In this document: piece by piece, positions 51,404 to 61,201 of the stretch
Layout: every line of letters begins with the position of its first letter
Numbering within the stretch: the stretch's first letter is position 1
Program-made: the position numbers and the translations under genes
Assembly: GCF_000212415.1 (NCBI RefSeq)
Contig: NC_015500.1
Location: 1,674,001 to 1,738,000, forward strand
Source of the DNA: Treponema brennaborense DSM 12168
Lineage (GTDB): Bacteria; Spirochaetota; Spirochaetia; Treponematales; Treponemataceae
Length of the DNA stretch: 64,000 bases
Reading direction: 5' to 3'
Notes under the pieces: model-generated
Seen by the model: only the letters and a program-made list of their open reading frames with translations
Told to the model about the DNA's origin: nothing
Database searches by the model: none

Positions 51404-53094
51404 TGAATTTCAACTTCGGATATCTTTTCCGCAAATCACCGCTTTTTAGGGCAGCCAGCATCGGCTGCCTTATCGTCGTTATATTGGTGATAATCGCCGC
51501 CGTTACGATGAACATACTGCAGGAACCGGTTATAACGGCGATCAATCCGCAGATAGGCAGCCCCGGCGACATAATGACCGTTACCGGAAGCGGATTCGGT
51601 CATATCAGGGACACGAATTACGTTGAAATAGGCGGAAGCAGACTGACGGCGTCCGCATACCTTTCCTGGACGGATACCGAAATACGGCTGCTGCTTCCGA
51701 CTAACGTTCAGGACGGGCTGGTCTTCGTTTCAACGCACGACGGCCGTTCCGAACCGGTCATTTTTGCGAATAAAAACGCAATCCCGGTTGCCGTCAGGCA
51801 GGAAAAGAAAACGGTACAGCCGGTCATTACCGATGAAAATTACCGCGCCGTATCCGTCGGGCAAATCCTCACAATACGGGGAAGCAATTTCGGTTCAGTC
51901 AAAAACGATTCGACCGTTTATTTTACGCCGCAGTGGATGGAAGGAAAATCACCCGCGCAGGACTCGCAAATGAGCGGTCTGGAATATATTCCGGCTTCGG
52001 AACAGGAATTCGATTACGAATACTGGAGTGATACGGAAATCCGCGTACGCGTTCCCGACGGTGCGGCCAGCGGTTATATGTACGTCCAAACCGATAAGGG
52101 GCAAAGCAATCACCGCCGAGTCAGCGTCTCTACCCCGCCCGGCACGAAACGTTTCTCCGGCAAACGGACGTATCTGATACAGGTGTCGGCGGACGTTACT
52201 AACGCGGTTACCGACGCGCCGGCAGTACTGACGTTGCGCGTGCCCCGTCCGCAGCAGGGCGCGTCGCAGCCGTTCGTGCAGATGACCGAATGTTCACCGG
52301 ATCCGGTTATCGCCGAATATAATAAAACGATCATTCATCAGGTGCAGCTCGATACGCTCGGCGATAAAAAAGCCGTGTTCACGCAGAATTTCGTGGTACC
52401 GGTTTTCGCCGTTACCACGGATATAACGCCGAGCAAAGTAACCGCCCTTACCGAAAAAAACAGGCTGCTTTACGCGGCGACGCTTGCGCCCGATCCGTGC
52501 ATATGCAGCGATCTGCCGGAAATAGAAGCGCTGGTGCAAACAGTCTTGAAACGGGAATCCAATCCCTACCGGCAGGCAAATCTGATCTATTCATACATAC
52601 TGGACACGTACACACTGCTGCAGGAAATCCGACCGGGTGAACCGGATATAGGGGAACTGCTCGAATCGAAAGCCGGCGACGCGTACGATTTTGCCGTTCT
52701 GTTCTGTACGCTTGCCCGCGCAGCGGGTATTCCCGCCATACCGGTCAGCGGCATACTCGTCGACGGCTCCCGGAACAGTCTGAATCATTGGTGGTGCGAA
52801 TTCTATCTGGAAAATATCGGCTGGATACCCGTCGATCCGTCGTTGGGAGCGGGACTGACTTACGAAATTTTTCAGCCGCCTGAAAATTACCGTGAATTTT
52901 ATTTCGGAAATCTCGATTCCCAGCACGTCGCGTTTTCCCGGGGCTGGAACACGATCAAATCGACAATCGTAAACAACAAAACGGTGTATCGCCCGAAAAC
53001 ATACGCGCTGCAATCGATCTGGGAGGAAACCTCGCAGGGTGCGATCAGTTACAGCTCGCTTTGGAACGATCCGGTCGTTGTGGGAATTTATTAG
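51403..53094 (+). CDS. membrane protein with IPT/TIG domains and inactive transglutaminase-like domain
   Basis: A protein of 563 residues starting at GTG 51403, overlapping the anti-sigma gene. A transmembrane helix is at about 18-38. Two IPT/TIG beta-domains follow ('ITAINPQIGSPGDIMTVTGS', 'VGQILTIRGSNFGSVKNDS'). The C-terminal half is transglutaminase-like: the usual GxC site is KAGDAYDFA (Ala427 where Cys is expected), but His462 (NHWWCEF) and Asp478 (VDPSLG) are kept. It is probably a periplasmic binding or sensing protein for the sigma/anti-sigma pair, not an enzyme. Confidence 0.8.
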   Translation: MNFNFGYLFRKSPLFRAASIGCLIVVILVIIAAVTMNILQEPVITAINPQIGSPGDIMTVTGSGFGHIRDTNYVEIGGSRLTASAYLSWTDTEIRLLLPTNVQDGLVFVSTHDGRSEPVIFANKNAIPVAVRQEKKTVQPVITDENYRAVSVGQILTIRGSNFGSVKNDSTVYFTPQWMEGKSPAQDSQMSGLEYIPASEQEFDYEYWSDTEIRVRVPDGAASGYMYVQTDKGQSNHRRVSVSTPPGTKRFSGKRTYLIQVSADVTNAVTDAPAVLTLRVPRPQQGASQPFVQMTECSPDPVIAEYNKTIIHQVQLDTLGDKKAVFTQNFVVPVFAVTTDITPSKVTALTEKNRLLYAATLAPDPCICSDLPEIEALVQTVLKRESNPYRQANLIYSYILDTYTLLQEIRPGEPDIGELLESKAGDAYDFAVLFCTLARAAGIPAIPVSGILVDGSRNSLNHWWCEFYLENIGWIPVDPSLGAGLTYEIFQPPENYREFYFGNLDSQHVAFSRGWNTIKSTIVNNKTVYRPKTYALQSIWEETSQGAISYSSLWNDPVVVGIY

Positions 53095-53123
53095 CAGCAC
53101 GGATGCTGCGAAAGGAGATACAG

Positions 53124-53819
53124 GTGGTAAAGGTTTTGTCGCTCGGCGGTTCGATTGTTGCTCCGGACTCGCCGGATGCGGATTTTCTGATACGGTTTTC
53201 ACGAATGATCCGCGAATGGCTTGCCGAAGATGCAAGCCGTAAATTGATTCTGGTCGTCGGCGGCGGCGGCCCCGCGCGCACGTATCAGAAAGCCTATCGG
53301 ACGATCACCGAACAAACGGGTACTGCGCCGAACAACGAGCAGGCTGACTGGATAGGCATTACGGCGACGCGGTTGAACGCACAGTTGTTAAAAGCGATAT
53401 TCGCCGACATGTGCAATCAGGACGTCGTATACGATCCGACGCAGGTGTCCGAATTTTCCGGCAGGATCATGATTGCCGCCGGATGGAAGCCCGGTTTTTC
53501 AACCGACAACGACGCGGTGTTATTGGCGGAACGTTTTGCAGCGGACACGGTCGTAAATCTTTCAAATATCGAAAAAGTATACACCGACGATCCGCGGAAA
53601 AATCCCGACGCAAAACCGCTCGACGAAATCAGCTGGGACGATTTCCGCAAAATGGTCGGCGACGAATGGACTCCCGGTAAAAACACTCCGTTCGACCCGA
53701 TTGCAAGCCGCCGGGCGCAGGTAGCCGAATTAACAGTCATTTGCGCGGGCGGAACCGATATCGACAATACGAGAGCGGTACTCGACGGGAAGCCGTTTAA
53801 AGGTACCAAAATAAGTTAA
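53124..53819 (+). CDS. pyrH: archaeal-type UMP kinase
   Basis: A protein of 231 residues of the amino acid kinase fold. It has VLSLGGSIV at the N-terminus, ILVVGGGGPARTYQKAY, the STDNDAVLLAERFAADTVVN region and DDPRKNPDAKP. It converts UMP to UDP. Spirochaetes use the archaeal-type subfamily, and the sequence fits. The start is GTG 53124 with AAGGAG 6 bases upstream; the frame extends upstream without a good site. It is operonic with the transglutaminase-like gene, probably fortuitously. Confidence 0.88.
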   Translation: MVKVLSLGGSIVAPDSPDADFLIRFSRMIREWLAEDASRKLILVVGGGGPARTYQKAYRTITEQTGTAPNNEQADWIGITATRLNAQLLKAIFADMCNQDVVYDPTQVSEFSGRIMIAAGWKPGFSTDNDAVLLAERFAADTVVNLSNIEKVYTDDPRKNPDAKPLDEISWDDFRKMVGDEWTPGKNTPFDPIASRRAQVAELTVICAGGTDIDNTRAVLDGKPFKGTKIS

Positions 53820-53842
53820 TCGCCGCGCCCGTTCAGCGGCAC

Positions 53843-53888
53843 AAGCCGCCGTGTACCTACGGAATTATCCGTTCGCACCCGGCGGCTT
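53843..53888 (+). terminator. terminator after the UMP kinase gene
   Basis: AAGCCGCCG (53843-53851) pairs with CGGCGGCTT (53880-53888), enclosing a smaller ACGGA/TCCGT hairpin. TATTTAAAA follows. Confidence 0.7.
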
Positions 53889-53917
53889 TATTTAAAACCG
53901 GCGCATTACCGGATTTT

Positions 53918-54520
53918 TCAGTAAAAAACTTCAAGACGACCGAGCAGCGCATCCAATTTGGTTCCGTACGAGACGTCCGCTGCCCAAGTTCCCGCAAGCG
54001 CCCAAACGTCGGGAGCCTTTCCGCGCGGATTCACGTACTTATAACGGGGATCGACGAGCGCCCCCTTGAGCGGAACCGTCGTTCCGTATGCATGCAGATG
54101 CTGAACGTGCGCGCGAACGCCGAGCCGTTCGGTCGGAAACCGTTCGCCGGGTCTGGAAGCGTCGATCGCACCGAGACCGCAGTAATTGTGCATGTCCGGC
54201 GTAACCAATCCGCCGAATCTCAAAAATCCGGTTTCAAGGCACATCTGCACGAACGCTACGTCGGAATTGATCCTTTCCGCAGCACATTCTTCAACGTAAT
54301 ACGACGCAAGTCTGCTCACGAGAACTCCATCCGCATCGGGATTCTGCGATAAAAAAAACGCGCACAGCTGTGCGGCCGATTTCATACCGGAAGCATCGAT
54401 CCTCCTCGATATCGGAACGGATTGGGCAGGTTCTGCGGAAAAATTTTTCATTCCGGCACAAGAAATGAAAATCAGACAGCCGGCCAGCAGCATAATTATA
54501 ATAAGGAATCGCGTTTTCAT
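53918..54520 (-). CDS. glucosaminidase-domain lipoprotein
   Basis: A protein of 200 residues with a lipoprotein signal ending IFISC (Cys21). The GH73/lysozyme-like domain shows FVQMCLETGFLRFGG (catalytic Glu), MHNYCGLGAID and a C-terminal VWALAGTWAADVSYG segment. It likely cleaves the N-acetylglucosaminyl bond in peptidoglycan or trims it at the outer face of the inner membrane. No Shine-Dalgarno is seen, and a promoter (-10 TACTCT, -35 TTGCAT) places the transcript start on the ATG: a candidate leaderless mRNA. Confidence 0.85.
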   Translation of the reverse strand: MKTRFLIIIMLLAGCLIFISCAGMKNFSAEPAQSVPISRRIDASGMKSAAQLCAFFLSQNPDADGVLVSRLASYYVEECAAERINSDVAFVQMCLETGFLRFGGLVTPDMHNYCGLGAIDASRPGERFPTERLGVRAHVQHLHAYGTTVPLKGALVDPRYKYVNPRGKAPDVWALAGTWAADVSYGTKLDALLGRLEVFY

Positions 54521-54526
54521 ACGATA

Positions 54527-54555
54527 AGAGTACTTTTTTTTATGTTTTTATGCAA
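54527..54555 (-). promoter_or_regulatory. promoter of the glucosaminidase-like gene
   Basis: On the minus strand TTGCAT (plus 54550-54555), 17 bases, TACTCT (plus 54527-54532). The start codon begins 7 bases past the -10 box. Confidence 0.55.
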
Positions 54556-54619
54556 GAACGGATAAATTGCGATCTGTAAAACCAATAATATAAAGCGCGC
54601 GGTGCGGCTGGAGGAATCA

Positions 54620-55285
54620 GTGAAAGAATGCAGAAAACCGGATATTCGGGAAAAGGTGTTAAAAAACGGTTTGACGTTTCCGACCGACGAGGAACTCATC
54701 ATGCTGCTGCTCGGCAGCGGGATACAGGGAATGCCGGTAAAACAGATGGCAAAAAAAGTACTCGGCACCGTATCGGAATCACATGCCGAAACGCTTATCC
54801 AAAGTTTATTGAGCATTACCGGTATCGGCCCGAGTAAGGCGCTGCTGGTAGGCGCAGCCATCGAATTCGGGCGCAGACAAAACGCAGCAACCGGCAAAAA
54901 AATCCAAACGCCGGCAGACCTCGTTCCGTTTTTGCAGCACTATTCAATGCAGACGAAAGAACATTTTGTCTGCGTTACACTGAACGGCGCATATGAAATT
55001 ATCAAAATACGGTCGGTTTCCGTCGGAACCATAAACAGGACAGTCGTACATCCCCGGGAAGTATTTACCGACGCGGTTAAAGATATGGCGGCGGCAGTCA
55101 TTCTCTGCCATAATCATCCGTCAGGCAGCGAGGCACCGTCGGAAACCGACATAGAAACAACGGAAAAACTGATGATCGCCGCAGAATATATCGGAATAAA
55201 AATATTGGATCATATCATCGTAACGCAGAAAACGTATTACAGTTTCAAAGAACACAATCTCATCCCCGAAAACGGAACGGAATAA
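54620..55285 (+). CDS. radC: RadC-family JAMM-domain protein
   Basis: A protein of 221 residues. The N-terminal helix-hairpin-helix region contains SITGIGPSKALLVGAAIEF. The C-terminal MPN/JAMM domain has HNHPSGSEAPSETD, the conserved His-His-Asp metal site. The function of RadC is unsettled; it is no longer thought to be a recombinase. The start is GTG 54620 with GGAGG 6 bases upstream; the in-frame GTG 54602 lacks such a site. A -35/-10 pair (TTGCGA, 16 bases, TATAAA) lies upstream. Confidence 0.9.
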   Translation: MKECRKPDIREKVLKNGLTFPTDEELIMLLLGSGIQGMPVKQMAKKVLGTVSESHAETLIQSLLSITGIGPSKALLVGAAIEFGRRQNAATGKKIQTPADLVPFLQHYSMQTKEHFVCVTLNGAYEIIKIRSVSVGTINRTVVHPREVFTDAVKDMAAAVILCHNHPSGSEAPSETDIETTEKLMIAAEYIGIKILDHIIVTQKTYYSFKEHNLIPENGTE

Positions 55286-55319
55286 TGCCGATGAAAAACG
55301 TACGATGCACGGGTATCCC

Positions 55320-56504
55320 TTACGATTGGATACGCTTCGTTTCTCCGGCATCTTCCATTTCGAGTTCGGATCTCTTTGCAACAAGCAGATCCCGTTCTTC
55401 GGACTGCGAAACGATAGATTGCTGCAGCGAAGCGTTTTCTTCCGTCAGACGATGTATTTTCAATTCATTTTCGCCGATGTTCCGCTGCAGCAGTTCAATA
55501 CGTTTGCCGGCGGAATCGATTTTGGCTGTCAAGGAAATGATTTCCATTTTGCGGTTGCACGATACGGCTTCCGCACGATTTACGGCAATTTTGTCCAAGT
55601 GGGATTGTACGTCTTTTCCGGAAACATCATCGTACGGAACGAGGATTTCGCCGTCGGGTGTAACGTATTTTCCGGCAAATTCATGACCGGTTTTCTGAGC
55701 CAGCGCGTATTGTTTTCCGTTCAACTGTTCGATCTCGCGGGTAATATTTTCTATTCTGCGTTCCCCGTTTCCCGAAGCGCCCTTACCGGCGAGCAGCTGT
55801 TCGTTTTTCTGAAAACGGTTTTCACAATCGGCGGCGTCGGCAGAAAGCTGGTTTATACGGCGTTTCAAATCCGCACACGGAGCATACGCGGCGCTTACCT
55901 CGGCAGACAGCGTTCCTTCGGCGTACAGCGGTTCCAGAACGCCGGATTCAAACACGGCAAGAGCGCTTTTTACGTACAGCTGCGCCAGCCGTTTCTGCAA
56001 CTGCACGAACGCGGAATTACGGGCTGTATACTGCACTTGCGTCAGCAGTCTGTTCATGAACGACTGCGTTTCCATTTGCTGACGCAGCGTTTCAAGCGCG
56101 GTTCGAGCTTCCTGCTCCTTTTTGCGCTGTTCGGCAACGGCGATCCGGTATTGCTCAAAGGCGGCACCGTAGCGGCTGTCAATCGCATCGGACAGCGCGC
56201 AGCCCAGTTTTTCATAAAGCGGATTCCATTCGGAATTCAATTCCGCCGCTTGTTTTTTAAAGGCCTCCGATTCTTTACGGATCGCAACGCTCTTCGCTAC
56301 GATCTCTCGAATCGAATCGATGTCGGAACGCAGAGAATCTTTCAGATGCTCGTATTCCGTATATTCGGCCAGAACGGCCGCATCGATACCGTTTTCGGCG
56401 GATGTCAGCAAGGCTCGCCCGATCGCGGCTTCCGAAGAGAAAATATCTTTTTGTATTTGTTCCAGCCGTTTCTGCAGTTCGGCCGTCGTCTTAAAGGTGC
56501 TCAT
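55320..56504 (-). CDS. long coiled-coil protein
   Basis: A protein of 394 residues from ATG 56504 (MSTFKTTAELQKRLEQIQKD). Most of it is predicted coiled coil with repeated Leu/Ile/Glu/Lys heptads (ENASLQQSIVSQSEERDLLV near the end). A Gly-containing break with GKYVTPDGEILVPYDD sits near residues 290-305. There is no signal peptide; an in-frame ATG 56561 would add a hydrophobic stretch but has no ribosome binding site. A TATATT box ends 6 bases before ATG 56504, so the mRNA may be leaderless. The function is unknown; it is a possible structural or scaffold protein. Confidence 0.7.
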   Translation of the reverse strand: MSTFKTTAELQKRLEQIQKDIFSSEAAIGRALLTSAENGIDAAVLAEYTEYEHLKDSLRSDIDSIREIVAKSVAIRKESEAFKKQAAELNSEWNPLYEKLGCALSDAIDSRYGAAFEQYRIAVAEQRKKEQEARTALETLRQQMETQSFMNRLLTQVQYTARNSAFVQLQKRLAQLYVKSALAVFESGVLEPLYAEGTLSAEVSAAYAPCADLKRRINQLSADAADCENRFQKNEQLLAGKGASGNGERRIENITREIEQLNGKQYALAQKTGHEFAGKYVTPDGEILVPYDDVSGKDVQSHLDKIAVNRAEAVSCNRKMEIISLTAKIDSAGKRIELLQRNIGENELKIHRLTEENASLQQSIVSQSEERDLLVAKRSELEMEDAGETKRIQS

Positions 56505-56646
56505 ATATATAATATAACACATTTGAATCAAAAAGGTAATAAAATATATGGCAGTTTTCATGAAATCGGTTTATACTTAAATACGTTCCGGCGCCCCGGC
56601 AATTTACGGCGTGCAAAACCCGAACGATTATCTGTGAGGAGAAATT

Positions 56647-57681
56647 ATGACTATCGATATTACTCCGGAAATGACTTCCCGGCATTATCTGGCATCACAA
56701 AAACGTTATGAAACAATGAAATACGCCTATTCCGGGAAAAGCGGTCTCAAACTGCCGATGCTGTCATTAGGACTTTGGCACAATTTCGGCAGCAGCGCAA
56801 GTATGCCAAACATGAAAGCGCTGTGTTTTACCGCGTTTGACAACGGCGTAACCCATTTCGATATTGCCAATAATTACGGACCGCCTCCCGGCAGTGCCGA
56901 AGAAAATTTCGGAAAAATTCTGCATACGGATCTTCGCCCGTATCGGGACGAACTGATCATCTCGACTAAAGCGGGATACGAGATGTGGCCCGGACCGTAC
57001 GGAGACCACGGCAGCAGAAAATATCTGCTTGCAAGTCTTGATCAGAGCCTGCGCAGATTGAATCTTGACTACGTAGATATTTTCTATCATCACCGGATGG
57101 ATCCCGAAACACCGCTGGAAGAAAGCATGGGTGCGCTCGCTCAGGCGGTAAAAAGCGGCAAAGCGCTGTACGCGGGCATTTCAAATTACGATGCGGAACA
57201 TACGAAAAAAGCGGCGGCGATTCTTGCCGGCTTGAACTGTCCGTTCGTTATCAATCAGGTACGGTATTCCCTTTTCAACCGGCAAATCGAAAAGGACAAT
57301 TTAAAAGAAGCAGCCCGAAAAGCCGGCTGCGGCATCATTACGTTCAGTCCGCTCGCGCAAGGGTTGCTGACGGACCGATATTTAACCGGTATTCCGGCAG
57401 ACAGCAGAATCGCGGTAAGCGGAAAATTCCTGCATGAATCGGACCTGACGGAAGAACGGCTTGCCCAGATACGGGCGCTGAACGATATCGCGCGGCGGCG
57501 CGGACAAACGCTCGCACAGATGGCGCTTTCATGGATTCTGAGAGACGGCGCGATAACGAGCGTCCTCATAGGCGCGTCGAAACCGGAACAAATTACGGAA
57601 AATATAAAAATCATCCAAAACACGTCGTTTACCGATGAGGAACTTGCCGAAATCGACCGTATCGCGCCGGCAGCAGAATAA
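56647..57681 (+). CDS. aldo/keto reductase (YghZ/L-glyceraldehyde 3-phosphate reductase-like)
   Basis: A protein of 344 residues. The catalytic tetrad region includes THFDIANNYG (Asp, Tyr), ISTKAGYEMWPGPYG (Lys) and the YHHRMDPETPLEE His. The SRKYLLASLDQSLRRLNLDYVD (first part SRKYLLASLDQSLRRL) and C-terminal ALSWILRDGAITSVLIGASK motifs fit the YghZ branch. It probably reduces aldehydes with NADPH in the cytoplasm. GAGGAG lies before the ATG. The stop overlaps the next start (TAATG), linking it to rlmJ. Confidence 0.9.
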   Translation: MTIDITPEMTSRHYLASQKRYETMKYAYSGKSGLKLPMLSLGLWHNFGSSASMPNMKALCFTAFDNGVTHFDIANNYGPPPGSAEENFGKILHTDLRPYRDELIISTKAGYEMWPGPYGDHGSRKYLLASLDQSLRRLNLDYVDIFYHHRMDPETPLEESMGALAQAVKSGKALYAGISNYDAEHTKKAAAILAGLNCPFVINQVRYSLFNRQIEKDNLKEAARKAGCGIITFSPLAQGLLTDRYLTGIPADSRIAVSGKFLHESDLTEERLAQIRALNDIARRRGQTLAQMALSWILRDGAITSVLIGASKPEQITENIKIIQNTSFTDEELAEIDRIAPAAE

Positions 57682-58589
57682 TGCTCAGCTACAGACACGC
57701 CTTTCACGCGGGAAATCATGCCGACGTGCTGAAACACGGTACGTTGGTATTGATTCTTGAAAGTTTGCTGAAAAAAGACAAACCGTTCACCGCGTTTGAT
57801 ACGCACGCAGGGGCCGGCGCGTATCGATTGGACGACGAGCGTCTCGCTCAAACAGGAGAAGCCGCCCGCGGCGTGCAGCGGCTGCTTGCCGCTGACAGCG
57901 TACCGGCCGAATTGGAAAGGTACGTGAACCTGTGCCGAACGTACGCCGCGCACGGAATGTATCCGGGCTCGCCTGAAATCATGCGCAGCCTGATGCGCCG
58001 CACGGATAAACTGTTTTTATCGGAATTGCACACGACTGAAATAGAAGTACTCAAAGGAACCGTGCAATGCCGGCCGCTTGCCGCGGAAACGGATACTGCG
58101 GCGGATTCCGACCGCTTTCCGATACCAACCGTCCGGCATACGAGCGGATTTGCGCTGCTGAACGCGGCCGTTCCGCCGCTCGTTAAACGCGGATTGATCC
58201 TGACGGATCCGAGTTACGAAACGGACGGCGATTATACGGACGCGGCGGCGGCGCTGGTGCAGGCACACCGGAAATGGAACACGGGTATTATGGCATTGTG
58301 GTATCCGCTGCTTTTTCACCGCCGTCGGGAACTGCAGCAGCTTAAAGCAACGATCACCGGCGGCGTACGCTCCGCCGCCGCAAAACTCGGCGAAAGCAGC
58401 GTTATCTGCGCCGAATTATGCGTCGCGCCGGAAAAGGAACCCGAACCGGGTACGCCGCGCCTGTACGGTTCGGGAATGCTGATCATCAATCCGCCGTATC
58501 AGCTCGAAGAACAGCTGAACGTCGTTTTGCCGTATCTGTCGAACATACTTTCCCCGGAAGGAAATTGGCGAATCGGGCACCTTGTCTGA
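57681..58589 (+). CDS. rlmJ: 23S rRNA (adenine2030-N6)-methyltransferase
   Basis: A protein of 302 residues, starting MLSYRHAFHAGNHADVLKH, the family's N-terminal signature. FDTHAGAGAYRL is the SAM-binding loop. The catalytic DPPY-type motif is DPSYE (Ser for the usual Pro), and the C-terminal LIINPPYQLEEQL follows. It methylates A2030 of 23S rRNA. It overlaps the preceding reductase by one base. It is slightly longer than E. coli RlmJ (280). Convergent clpB ends 8 bases away. Confidence 0.9.
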   Translation: MLSYRHAFHAGNHADVLKHGTLVLILESLLKKDKPFTAFDTHAGAGAYRLDDERLAQTGEAARGVQRLLAADSVPAELERYVNLCRTYAAHGMYPGSPEIMRSLMRRTDKLFLSELHTTEIEVLKGTVQCRPLAAETDTAADSDRFPIPTVRHTSGFALLNAAVPPLVKRGLILTDPSYETDGDYTDAAAALVQAHRKWNTGIMALWYPLLFHRRRELQQLKATITGGVRSAAAKLGESSVICAELCVAPEKEPEPGTPRLYGSGMLIINPPYQLEEQLNVVLPYLSNILSPEGNWRIGHLV

Positions 58590-58597
58590 TCACCACG

Positions 58598-61195
58598 CTA
58601 CGACGAAAAAGCCAATCCGCTGCCGCCGGGCGCACGCGTAACCGTCACGGTCGAATCTTCGCCGTATTTTCCCTGTAAAATCTCTTTTGCAAGCGGATTT
58701 TCCAAATACGCCTGAATCGAACGTTTGATTGGTCGCGCGCCGAACAGCGGATCGTAACCGACGTCCGCAAGAAATCCGATCGCGTCGTCTTTTACGATCA
58801 GTGTAATGCGACGCTCTTCGAGCCGTTTTGCAACGCGCTCTATTTGGTTTCGAACGATCGCGGCGATATTCGATTTATCAAGACGGGTGAACGTAATGAC
58901 TTCGTCTATCCGGTTCAGGAATTCAGGTCTGAACGTCGATTTGAGCAGTGAATCGAGCTGCGGTTTTATCGCGTTCAATTTTTCACTCGTGTCGGCTTCC
59001 AAAATCAAATCGGAACCGAGATTGCTCGTCATAATGATGATCGTATTTTTGAAATCGATCATACGCCCCTGCCCGTCCGTAAGACGCCCGTCGTCAAGCA
59101 CCTGAAGCAATACGTTGAACACGTCCGGATGCGCTTTTTCGATTTCGTCGAACAGCACGACGCTGTACGGACGGCGGCGGACTGCTTCGGTGAGCTGACC
59201 TCCTTCGTCGTATCCTACGTATCCGGGAGGTGCGCCGATCAGACGGCTCACGCTGAATTTTTCCATATACTCGCTCATGTCGATACGGGTAAGCGATTTT
59301 TCATCGTTGAACAGAAAATCCGCGAGCGTTTTTGCAAGTTCCGTTTTACCGACGCCCGTCGGTCCGATAAACAGGAAACTGCCGAGCGGACGATTTTCAT
59401 CCGAAAGTCCCGCACGATTGCGGCGGATAGCGTCCGCAACGCTGTTCACCGCTTCATCCTGTCCGATTACGCGCTTGTGCAGGACGTTTTCAAGTTCCAG
59501 ATATTTCTGTTTTTCACCGGCAAGCATTTTACTGACCGGAATTCCCGTCCAGGTCGCAATAATGCGCGCGATATCTTCTTCGGAAACTTCCTGCCGTAAA
59601 AGCGCCGTCCGGTCGCTGCCGTCGCTTTTTTCCTTTTCGGCTTTTTCCGCCGCCGTTTCCAGTTTTTTTTCGATTTCGGGAATCCGACCGTATTTAATCT
59701 CGGCTGCTTTATTGAAATTACCTTCACGGGTATATTTCGTTTCGTCAATCCGCAATTGCTCAAGCTCTTCCTTGAGCTTGCGGCTCTCGCCGATCTCTTT
59801 TTTTTCGTTTTCCCACTGGAGTTTCATCGCGTCGCGCTTGGAAGAAAGTTCCGCCAGTTCTTTTTCAAGTTTGGCGAGCCGTTCTTTTGAAGCGACGTCG
59901 TTTTCTTTGGAAAGCGCCTGTTTTTCGATCGTGAGCTGCAGCACGCGCCGTTCGACTTGATCAAGTTCAGTCGGCTGACTTTCGATTTCCATTTTGAGCC
60001 GGCTGGCCGCTTCGTCCACGAGATCGATCGCTTTGTCCGGCAGGAACCGATTCGTGATGTACCGATTTGAAAGCACGGCGGCGGAAACGAGCGCGTCGTC
60101 GCGAATTCGGACGCCGTGATGCACTTCGTATTTTTCTTTCAGACCGCGCAAAATGGCAATCGTATCTTCGACGGACGGTTCGGCGCAGTACACCTGCTGG
60201 AAACGGCGTTCAAGAGCGGCATCTTTTTCGATATATTTACGGTATTCGTCGAGCGTCGTCGCTCCGATCGCGCGCAGTTCTCCGCGGGCAAGCGCCGGTT
60301 TCAGCAAATTCGACGCATCCATTGAACCTTCAGACGCACCGGCGCCGACGAGCGTATGCAGCTCGTCTATAAACAGAATTATCTGTCCCTCGGATTTCTG
60401 CACTTCACCGATAACGGCCTTCAGGCGCTCTTCAAATTCACCGCGGAATTTGGCTCCCGCGACGAGCGCGCCCAAATCGAGCGATAGAACCCGTTTATTT
60501 TTGAGACTCTCGGGAACGTCCCCCGAAACGATACGGCGGGCGAGTCCTTCGACGATTGCCGTTTTGCCGACGCCGGGTTCGCCGATCAGAACCGGATTAT
60601 TTTTGGTACGCCGCGACAATACCTGCATGACGCGCCGGATTTCTTCATCGCGCCCGATTACCGGATCGATTTTTTCCTGCCGGGCAAGAGCGGTCAAGTC
60701 GCGACAGTATTTTTCAAGCGACTGCATCGTCGATTCCGGATCCTGATTCGTAACGCGCTGATTTCCGCGCACCGCTTTGAGCGCATCGAGGATCGCGTTG
60801 CGAGTGATGCCGTTTTTTTTGAGTAATTCACCGCAGCGTCCGTCCGATCCTGCTATAGCCAAAAAGATATGTTCAGTAGAAAGATATTCGTCTTTGAGCG
60901 AAGCGGCCTCCTTGTCCGCTTTCGCAAGGATTTTCGCCGCCTCCGCAGACAGGCTTATCTGAGCTCCGCCGCTGATACGAGGATAGGTGTCAAGTAATTG
61001 CTGCGTATCTTCGATCAACCGGGAGACAGAAAAACCGATCCGCTCAACGAGCGGCGGTACGACGCCGTCTTTCTGCTGAAGCAGCGCAACGAGCAGGTGC
61101 TCCGTTCCGATTTCACTGTGGTCGTTCTGTTGGGCAAGCGTGCTTGCATTCTGCAGCACTTCCTGCGCTTTGATTGTATATTGATCGTAATTCAT
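58598..61195 (-). CDS. clpB: ATP-dependent disaggregase ClpB
   Basis: A protein of 865 residues. The N-domain runs from 1 to about 145. AAA-1 has Walker [15 protein letters not shown] and [12 protein letters not shown]. The coiled-coil middle domain is at about 400-520. AAA-2 has [14 protein letters not shown] and GRLTDGQGR. The C-terminal part is [20 protein letters not shown]. It dissolves protein aggregates with DnaK. No Shine-Dalgarno is seen; a promoter (-35 TTGAAT, -10 TATTTT) ends 6 bases before the ATG, so the transcript is a candidate leaderless mRNA, unusual for a heat-shock gene. Confidence 0.97.
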   Translation of the reverse strand: MNYDQYTIKAQEVLQNASTLAQQNDHSEIGTEHLLVALLQQKDGVVPPLVERIGFSVSRLIEDTQQLLDTYPRISGGAQISLSAEAAKILAKADKEAASLKDEYLSTEHIFLAIAGSDGRCGELLKKNGITRNAILDALKAVRGNQRVTNQDPESTMQSLEKYCRDLTALARQEKIDPVIGRDEEIRRVMQVLSRRTKNNPVLIGEPGVGKTAIVEGLARRIVSGDVPESLKNKRVLSLDLGALVAGAKFRGEFEERLKAVIGEVQKSEGQIILFIDELHTLVGAGASEGSMDASNLLKPALARGELRAIGATTLDEYRKYIEKDAALERRFQQVYCAEPSVEDTIAILRGLKEKYEVHHGVRIRDDALVSAAVLSNRYITNRFLPDKAIDLVDEAASRLKMEIESQPTELDQVERRVLQLTIEKQALSKENDVASKERLAKLEKELAELSSKRDAMKLQWENEKKEIGESRKLKEELEQLRIDETKYTREGNFNKAAEIKYGRIPEIEKKLETAAEKAEKEKSDGSDRTALLRQEVSEEDIARIIATWTGIPVSKMLAGEKQKYLELENVLHKRVIGQDEAVNSVADAIRRNRAGLSDENRPLGSFLFIGPTGVGKTELAKTLADFLFNDEKSLTRIDMSEYMEKFSVSRLIGAPPGYVGYDEGGQLTEAVRRRPYSVVLFDEIEKAHPDVFNVLLQVLDDGRLTDGQGRMIDFKNTIIIMTSNLGSDLILEADTSEKLNAIKPQLDSLLKSTFRPEFLNRIDEVITFTRLDKSNIAAIVRNQIERVAKRLEERRITLIVKDDAIGFLADVGYDPLFGARPIKRSIQAYLENPLAKEILQGKYGEDSTVTVTRAPGGSGLAFSS

Positions 61196-61201
61196 ACTTT
61201 T

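Noticed and set aside
51403-53094. Active transglutaminase/protease annotation
   Set aside because: The expected catalytic cysteine position is Ala427; a Cys at 435 is not in the motif, so catalysis by the usual mechanism is unlikely.
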